From Halisarca cf. caerulea (taxonomy: Eukaryota > Porifera > Demospongiae > Chondrillida > Halisarcidae): DNA of 64,000 nt. Every line of letters begins with the position of its first letter. The stretch's first letter is position 1. Location of the stretch: NCBI GenBank assembly GCA_963170055.1, contig CAUJGJ010000125.1:1412501-1476500 (forward strand), given 5' to 3'. A model generated the notes under the pieces. That model ran no database searches. It saw only the letters and a program-made list of their open reading frames with translations, and was not told where the DNA came from. Shown here piece after piece: positions 25,875 to 64,000 of this stretch. Both the position numbers and the translations under genes were made by a program.

Positions 25875-25939
<65 letters not shown>

Positions 25940-27054
25940 ATGTGTGTGTGTGGATGTGATTATCCCCTGCTGGTGTGTGAGGGTGTACACCTTGGGCGTG
26001 CATGCGTATCGGTTTGCCCACAGTGTGCATGATTGTGGCTGCACATGGCTTCCCAGTCAATACAACATGATCAGGATGCAGGCGTGGGAATTGGGGCCTT
26101 CTGGAGTTCAGTTGGACTGACTGCACATTGCAAATTCCCACATCCTACACATACAGTAAGTATATGCTAGATTACATAACTGTCGTCTGCACACCCTTGT
26201 TCGTGCAGTTTTTCCCTTAAACAAAGTTGCTTGAATAAAGGCTGGTAAAAGAAGGTTTCCACTAGTCTCACGTAGCCCAGATCATACTTTCTTTATATGA
26301 TGACATCATTCTGTCATTTCCCCCAATAAAATGATGTCATCATACAAAGAAGGAGCAAAAAGCATGGTCTGGGCTACTTGAGACCGGGTTTCCACAGCAA
26401 TGGAGAAAGAATGCAAATAAATCTTGTAAGATAAAGAAACTAAAGTTATGCAGCTAATTGACTGGAACCAGTGTACCCAGCTAGAAGCAAAGGCTCCAAC
26501 AAAAGATTGCTAAAATCAACGATTATCCAACGCACAGCCTTGTGCACGTACACATACACCTAGTCTTGCATAGCCATTTCAGAACCTGAAAATGGCTGAT
26601 TGAGTCAATGTATGGGATTAGTGGAAATCTTCCATGGCTTCACTGCTATGGAAGTTTTCTTTACGGCTCCTAACACTGCCAGGCACCTTCCCTACAAATT
26701 ATGATGATTACTTAACAGTAGGTAGATCTTGCAAGCATACTGATCTAACCATAGTCCGGGGCAATTCCGAATTACTCCGTACAACTTTCTTACCAACCAT
26801 TACTGAGATAACTCATCACTCTGCTTGGTAACCATGAAACTCTGTATACATATATATTATGTGCCATCACTTGGAACTATTTGCGGATGATACCATTTTC
26901 ACGGACGCCTAAATATCTGTGAAAACCATAAAAGTTCAGTTGTGTGATAATTAAGGGGTATATGGTACTTGTGCTCACACACACAAGCACACATACACAT
27001 GCACATACACATAGTGACACACAAATACACACACACTCTCACACACACACACAT

Positions 27055-27087
<33 letters not shown>

Positions 27088-27116
27088 TACTGTACACACA
27101 CACACAGACACACACA

Positions 27117-27174
<58 letters not shown>

Positions 27175-27420
27175 ACACACACACACACACAGACACATAC
27201 ACACACACATAACACATGTATACCTTTACCAAGGGCATTAGCACATAGATGTCTGCCTACACATATTATCATACACAAAAATCCTATAACACTCGAACTT
27301 TCAAGATCATATGTATCATGCACAATTACACAATTCAAGCATACAGTACAGTGTGTGCACACATGCTGTGCACACAGCCATGCACAACGGAAGTTGAAAT
27401 GGAAATCTATACGTCAGTCA
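25681..27420. repeat. Array spacer 5, shortened
   Basis: GT array (25877-25938), then a deletion relative to spacer 1 that removes most of the left half of the foldback (join near 26107), the inner foldback (26266-26388) and right arm, the conserved 65-aa frame (26634-26831), and interrupted CA arrays (about 26974-27205). Confidence 0.65.
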
Positions 27421-27426
27421 ATGTAG

Positions 27427-27468
27427 CCCCTAACTAGGGGACTATATGAAAACAGTACAGCTTTATAA
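27427..27468 (+). promoter_or_regulatory. Putative core promoter of copy 6
   Basis: CCCCTAACTAGGGG at 27427-27440 and TATA-like TTTATAAC at 27462-27469. Between promoter and ATG this copy lacks about 30 bp that the others keep. Confidence 0.5.
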
Positions 27469-27553
27469 CACACAGTCTAACCCAATACGTGCATAACATC
27501 GTGGCTGGTTTCAGAGTGGACAAAACATTTCTCTTCTCTTCCAAGATCAAAAG

Positions 27554-28075
27554 ATGGAAAGTCAGAAGATATACGGCATTTTGTGTAGCCTAACAGTTGC
27601 ACTGGCTGTGTATGCAACAGACGCCAACCAAACTCATGTCAAGTGCATTTCAAACTATAAGGAATTCGAGGAGGAGAGCTTTGATAAACATGACAACAAC
27701 AGAAACTTACTCTACAAAGCCTTTTACCCCACAAACAGCCATCCACCATACTCAATATATGTCACCTATCAGACCATCTCTCCTAATGGAACCCAATACA
27801 ACATACAGGTACCCAGGTATGACTATGTGGCCAAAACTTGGATCTGGATCTCGTCACCAGTGTTTCTTCAAGCCAGACCCGAGATCCTCAACAGAGTCAT
27901 TCTATACACTCTGTTTTCCTTCAACAACTGGGTTCCTACCAAAGTGACCCTTCAGGTACCCAATCCTTGCCGGAATGTAACATTTCAGTTTCTTCTACAA
28001 ATAACAGCATCTGTGAGTTCTCATGTTTGCATATCCAGCTACATTTACCCGAATCTAAAGCACAACGAAGCATGC

Positions 28076-28134
<59 letters not shown>

Positions 28135-29291
28135 CCCAAAAGAACTTCTACCCGTACATTTCTGCACTATCCACATTTACAAACCAAATTCTGTACTTCA
28201 CTTTGCAGCTCAGAGATTATGCTTTGGGGAATATAAAGAAAAAGGAACATCCCAGCAATGTTGTCATAGAAACTGAGGAAGATTCATATCTCAAAATAGT
28301 GCATAGTGACCACTCTCCAGGCACCAGTACATACAATCACTACATTTTTACCATCGCACTAGGTGTGGGGAGTTTCTTACTGATTGTACTCGTGTGGATG
28401 GTGGCAGTTGTAGTCTTGAACAACAAAGTAAACAAATACGTAAACCAGATAAATCGTTATTCCTACAAGCACTATGGCTTCATGTGTGGGTTGACAGTAG
28501 TAGCCCTTATCCTGAGTGTAGCCGAAACATACATGTGGATAATGAATGTGAGCACAATAAAACCACGAAACATAAACGAATGCATAGGACAGGTTGCAAT
28601 CTATTGTGTATTAGGAGCGGCTATTCTTCCAGGAATACCCATTGCTGCGTACTTTGCAGTCAAAACTAAGCCACCAGCTGTTCCCTACATTTTCATGGTG
28701 CCGGTTGCCATACTCTTATGCTGTTGCAATAGACCATATGCCAAGTCTCTTGTCTTCGGAATGGCCCTGTGGATCAACATGGTAGCTCTTCAGTTTATCG
28801 TGTTCATAGTATCTGTGCTAGTCTATGCAGTATTCATTAAACCACTGCTGATCATTACGAACCTTCTTATTCTGATCTTGTTTGCCTTTTGCCTTACCAA
28901 CATCATTGCCCTCATGTTCACCATTTCTGCTCATTTGTTCACTCCAAAACACCTCAGACCACAGAAACACAAGGCCACCATAGTGAGGGCCGTTCTCCTC
29001 ATACCACTACTACTGGCTATCAGCTGCCATTGTATTGTGTTCGCTGGACACGCCAACATGATAAACACACCCACCACGGAGGAAGGAAATATACTAGGAC
29101 TAATCAGCTCTTTCATGGCACCGCTTTTCATTGGAGCTGTTACATTTGGTCTGAAGAAACTGATCACAAAGGCAGTGGAGACCCCAAGCAGCATCACAAG
29201 GAAAAACAACATAGAAGAAAGAGATGCTGACATGGCAGATGTACTGGAGACCTACTTCATACCAGATGAGGATTATCATCTCAATGCATGA
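27554..29291 (+). CDS. Array copy 6: intact 513-aa membrane protein, most diverged copy
   Basis: Exons 27554-28012 and 28209-29291 (stop TGA), phase 0, intron 196 bp with (AC)n at about 28078-28131. It carries the most replacements: ESFDKHDNNRN in the ectodomain, NGTQYNIQ, IVHSDHSPGTSTYNH before helix 1, and FTIALGVGSFLLIVLVW in helix 1. The NSS site before helix 1 is lost. Helices 3-8 stay close to the other copies, so replacements concentrate in the extracellular part and helix 1. It is the last copy before the midasin gene. Confidence 0.85.
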
Positions 29292-29773
29292 GTATACACA
29301 GAGCACACTGATCAATGATGATTCAAGTGTTTGTTGCTAACAAATAATATAAAAACGATAAGCAGTTGTTTCAGTACATGTAAGCTCTCAACAAAGTTAA
29401 AAAGTACAAAAATGATGTTAGCACATGTACAGTAAAGTGTAATACACACTAATGTATGCATATGCGAACGCTGTAGTAACTAGATATACAATACGTATGC
29501 CCATTTGAAGTTCATTAACCACAAACGCCTGCACATCATCTCATGGGATTACCCTCCATTGCAGGTGTCTTCTCAATGAAAAAAGCAAAACAAACTTAAT
29601 TCTCTGTGTAATTGCAGAAAACCATTTCTTTACACCAATTGTGTACTATAAACTCACATCGCAATTGGCTTATGACACTATTTTTCACTCTGAATACGAA
29701 ATCACGCGATCATGCAAATTCAAAAACATAATAAGGTGTCTATACAAGGATCCAGCCTTGGCCATTATGAGAA
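29292..29773. repeat. Diverged 3' flank after copy 6
   Basis: Recognisable as the array 3' flank but with many substitutions and small indels; consistent with the last, oldest unit. Confidence 0.5.
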
Positions 29774-29774
29774 G

Positions 29775-30097
29775 ATGCAGTGAATCCCTCTGTTCCGGAC
29801 ACCTTGAGACGAGAAAGGACTGACCTGATCATACAGGTGTCGCCATTTCAGGAGTTAAAGATGTACACAGTACTATGACAAGGCATGGAGAAACAATGTG
29901 GTCCCAGTGGTACAGTGTGTGTCCATAATAGAGGGGTGTCTGCAATTCAGGGGTCTGGGTTAGAGGTAGTCCAGCCAGCTGTGAACCACACTTGTATGCA
30001 AGCACTGGGGGTGGGAAAGGGAAACGTTGCCCTTTCCTGCCGTCATCGCTACCAGGGTCGCAGCAGCTGGCTGGACTAGGTTAGAGGAGTTCCAATA
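29775..30097. mobile_element. Diverged MITE containing a nested insertion
   Basis: Interrupts the array 3' flank between GCCATTATGAGAAG and GTGAGTTGTGTATAGC. The left end CAGTGAATCCCTCTG resembles the CAGTG-ended MITEs elsewhere in the window; the right end is degraded. A second element sits inside it at 29967-30078. Confidence 0.6.
29967..30078. mobile_element. Nested 112-bp MITE with 15-bp TIR and 9-bp target duplication
   Basis: Ends are TAGTCCAGCCAGCTG (29967-29981) and its perfect complement (30064-30078). The nine bases GGTTAGAGG occur immediately on both sides (29958-29966, 30079-30087). A 9-bp duplication fits Mutator-like elements; an 8-bp hAT duplication with one chance base is also possible. 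Confidence 0.88.
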
Positions 30098-31160
30098 TAG
30101 TGAGTTGTGTATAGCTATGCAATTGTACCGATAAACTATGCTTTAAATAAATTTTGAAACCAAAACACTATCACATCAATACACATATACACACACAGGT
30201 ACACAACTACTGGTGCAAATACAATAACAAATTACATCATAGTGTACATTACTGTACATACTGTAAATGCATACTGCAAATGTAGGCACAGTATAATAAC
30301 AATACACGTGTGTATGTGTACCTATACAGCATTGAGGTAAAGTTTAGTGGGACAAAACTTTTGAAATTTTGTGAACAAACTTTGCGAATCCGTGGACTTG
30401 GGCAGTCATGTGGTCAGTTTTCTGTTTCATTCAAGATATGGCTATCAACAAATAGTCTATAATTTTCAGTCTCAGATCAGAGATTATCATACTGTATACA
30501 GCATACAATACTTGCTACACGCAGGATAAAGTACTATCAATGTGCGGTCATATCTTACCATTTTTGTGATGAACAACAATGTACATAACTGCAAATTGCA
30601 CAGAATATCTCAAGTCTTAGAGTTGTTTTAGTCTTTACAAACCTTTTTTCACTCATTTCACATCTTTTCAGGTCTCTGTATCATGCACAAATATACTTTC
30701 CGCCTTTAAATTTTCACTATTCTGCCCCCTTAATAAATTCTTGGGGAGCTTCAATTGGTAGGACACTGTTTGGCATCGTTTGAGAGGTGCCGTTTCACAA
30801 ATGTCAACCAATTCATGAATTCGCAAAATAAACTTTTAGTCTGCAAAAATTTCCCACCATACGGTAGTCCTTGCAAGACAAGTTACATAGCCCAACACTA
30901 ATCCATATATGTATAGCAAACCAGTAGTAACCGTTTCACAAGTGAAGCAGCTAAAACATGACAGTATGCAGGGAAGCACAAACAACAGTAATAGCTTCAC
31001 ACATATGCATCAAGGCAGACAACATGGTTTTGACATGAAATATGGTGCCAACACTTAACAGTCAGAAAAGTTAGTTACTACGTAGTTGAATACAAAATAT
31101 ATGCATATAATCACAGAATGCATTAATTTTATGTATGTCATATGGAGAGAGAGGGGGAGA

Positions 31161-31243
<83 letters not shown>

Positions 31244-31384
31244 ACATGTATTAAGATATCAAGAAAAACCTCAACGACAAGGTAGCAGCTAACATGTGCA
31301 ACAGCCAAGGGGCTGTGACTACTGCCCTCCCCATGGCCGTGAGTAGCCCACAATTCACTAAACTCAAGGATAAACCAGGCTCAC
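30098..31384. other. Spacer between array and midasin: no supported gene
   Basis: The first part still matches the array 3' flank (AATAAACT-like words to about 30180). The rest is unique AT-rich DNA with TACAGTAC-type words. A (GA)n array occupies 31143-31241. No exon on either strand met splice and phase tests. Confidence 0.5.
31143..31241. repeat. (GA)n microsatellite
   Basis: About 49 GA units with GGGG breaks near the start. The only long GA array in a window dominated by CA/GT. Confidence 0.95.
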
Positions 31385-63113
<31,729 letters not shown>

Positions 63114-63169
63114 CTACAGAGTTGGAGAGGACAAGCACTGACATACACACAATGTGAAATTCACTTTCT

Positions 63170-64000
63170 ACGTCTGGGAGGGGCACTCACTACAGCTGGG
63201 AGGGGCACCCACTACATCTGGGGGGGACTACCACTACATCTGGGAGGGGCTACCACTACATCTGGGAGGGGCTACCACTACATCTGGGAGGGGCTACCAC
63301 TACAGCTGGGAGGGGCTACCACTACATCTGGGAGGGACACCCACTACATCTGGGAGGGACTACCACTACATCTGGGAGTGGCTACCACTACATCTGGGAG
63401 GGGCTACCACTACATCTGGGAGGGACTACCACTACATCTGGGAGGGGCACCCACTACATCTGGGAGGGACTACCACTACATCTGGGAGGGACTACAACTA
63501 CGTACATCTGGGAGGGACCATCACTACATCTGGGAGGGGCACTCACTACATCTGGGAGGGGCACCCACTACACCTGGGAGGGACTACCACTACATCTAGG
63601 AGGGGCATCCACTACATCTGGGAGGGACCACCACTACATCTGGGAGGGGCTACCACTACATCTGGGAGGGGCACCTATTACATATGGGAGGGACCACCAC
63701 TACATCTGGGAGGGACCACCACTACATCTGGGAGGGGCACTCACTACATCTGGGAGGGGCACTCACTACATCTGGGAGGGGCACCCACTACATCTGGGAG
63801 GGGCTACCACTACATCTGGGAGGGACCACCACTACAGCTGGGAGGGACCACCACTACATCTGGGAGGGGCACCCACTACACCTGGGAGGGACCACCACTA
63901 CATCTGGGAGGGACTACCACTACATCTGGGAGGGGCACCCACTACACCTGGGAGGGGCTACCACTACATCTGGGAGGGGCACCTATTACAGCTGGGAGGG
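63170..64000. repeat. 22-bp minisatellite running off the right edge
   Basis: Nearly 38 imperfect copies of CTGGGAGGGGCTACCACTAC plus AT. Variants alternate GGGGCACC, GGGACTACC and GGGACCACC. It lies in a midasin intron. The unit is 22 bp and is G-rich on the + strand. Confidence 0.93.

Overview
This is a eukaryotic, animal-like nuclear window: genes are split by short canonical GT-AG introns, there is no operon structure, and dinucleotide microsatellites (mostly CA/GT) and many short inverted-repeat transposons fill the non-coding DNA. A sponge or another early-branching marine invertebrate would fit, but nothing here fixes the phylum.

Left part (1-29.3 kb, all on the + strand): a tandem array of one membrane-protein family that I do not recognise. 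Five copies are intact (starting at 217, 5072, 15043, 23211 and 27554). Each has two coding exons, 459 bp and 1083 bp including the stop, and encodes 513 aa: a signal peptide, a glycosylated ectodomain and a 7-8 helix membrane domain. Three copies are broken: two first-exon-only duplicates (13859, 14451) and one copy without exon 1 and with a frameshift (18842). The spacers are themselves duplicated and carry GT/CA arrays, a large foldback element and several MITE insertions. The spacer between copies 2 and 3 is interrupted by about 6 kb of unrelated DNA (7.7-13.5 kb) that includes a decayed Helitron replication-protein fragment.

Middle (29.3-31.3 kb): spacer with nested MITEs and a GA array, no convincing gene.

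Right part (31.4-63.1 kb, - strand): one very large gene, midasin (MDN1/Rea1), the dynein-like AAA ATPase that remodels pre-60S ribosomes. About 52 exons with consistent splice phases were read. They run from the end of AAA1 through AAA2-AAA6 into the first part of the linker, about 2,200 codons. The 5' end lies beyond the right edge. The C-terminal half (rest of the linker, acidic region, MIDAS domain) is not visible, so the receptor-like array either sits inside a giant midasin intron on the opposite strand or marks a truncation or misassembly.

Main points for follow-up: the array and how it duplicated; the midasin/array junction; GU-repeat tracts placed just after midasin 5' splice sites; two hairpin elements with shared ends but different arms; a 2A-like motif; and nested MITEs whose empty sites are preserved in duplicated spacers.
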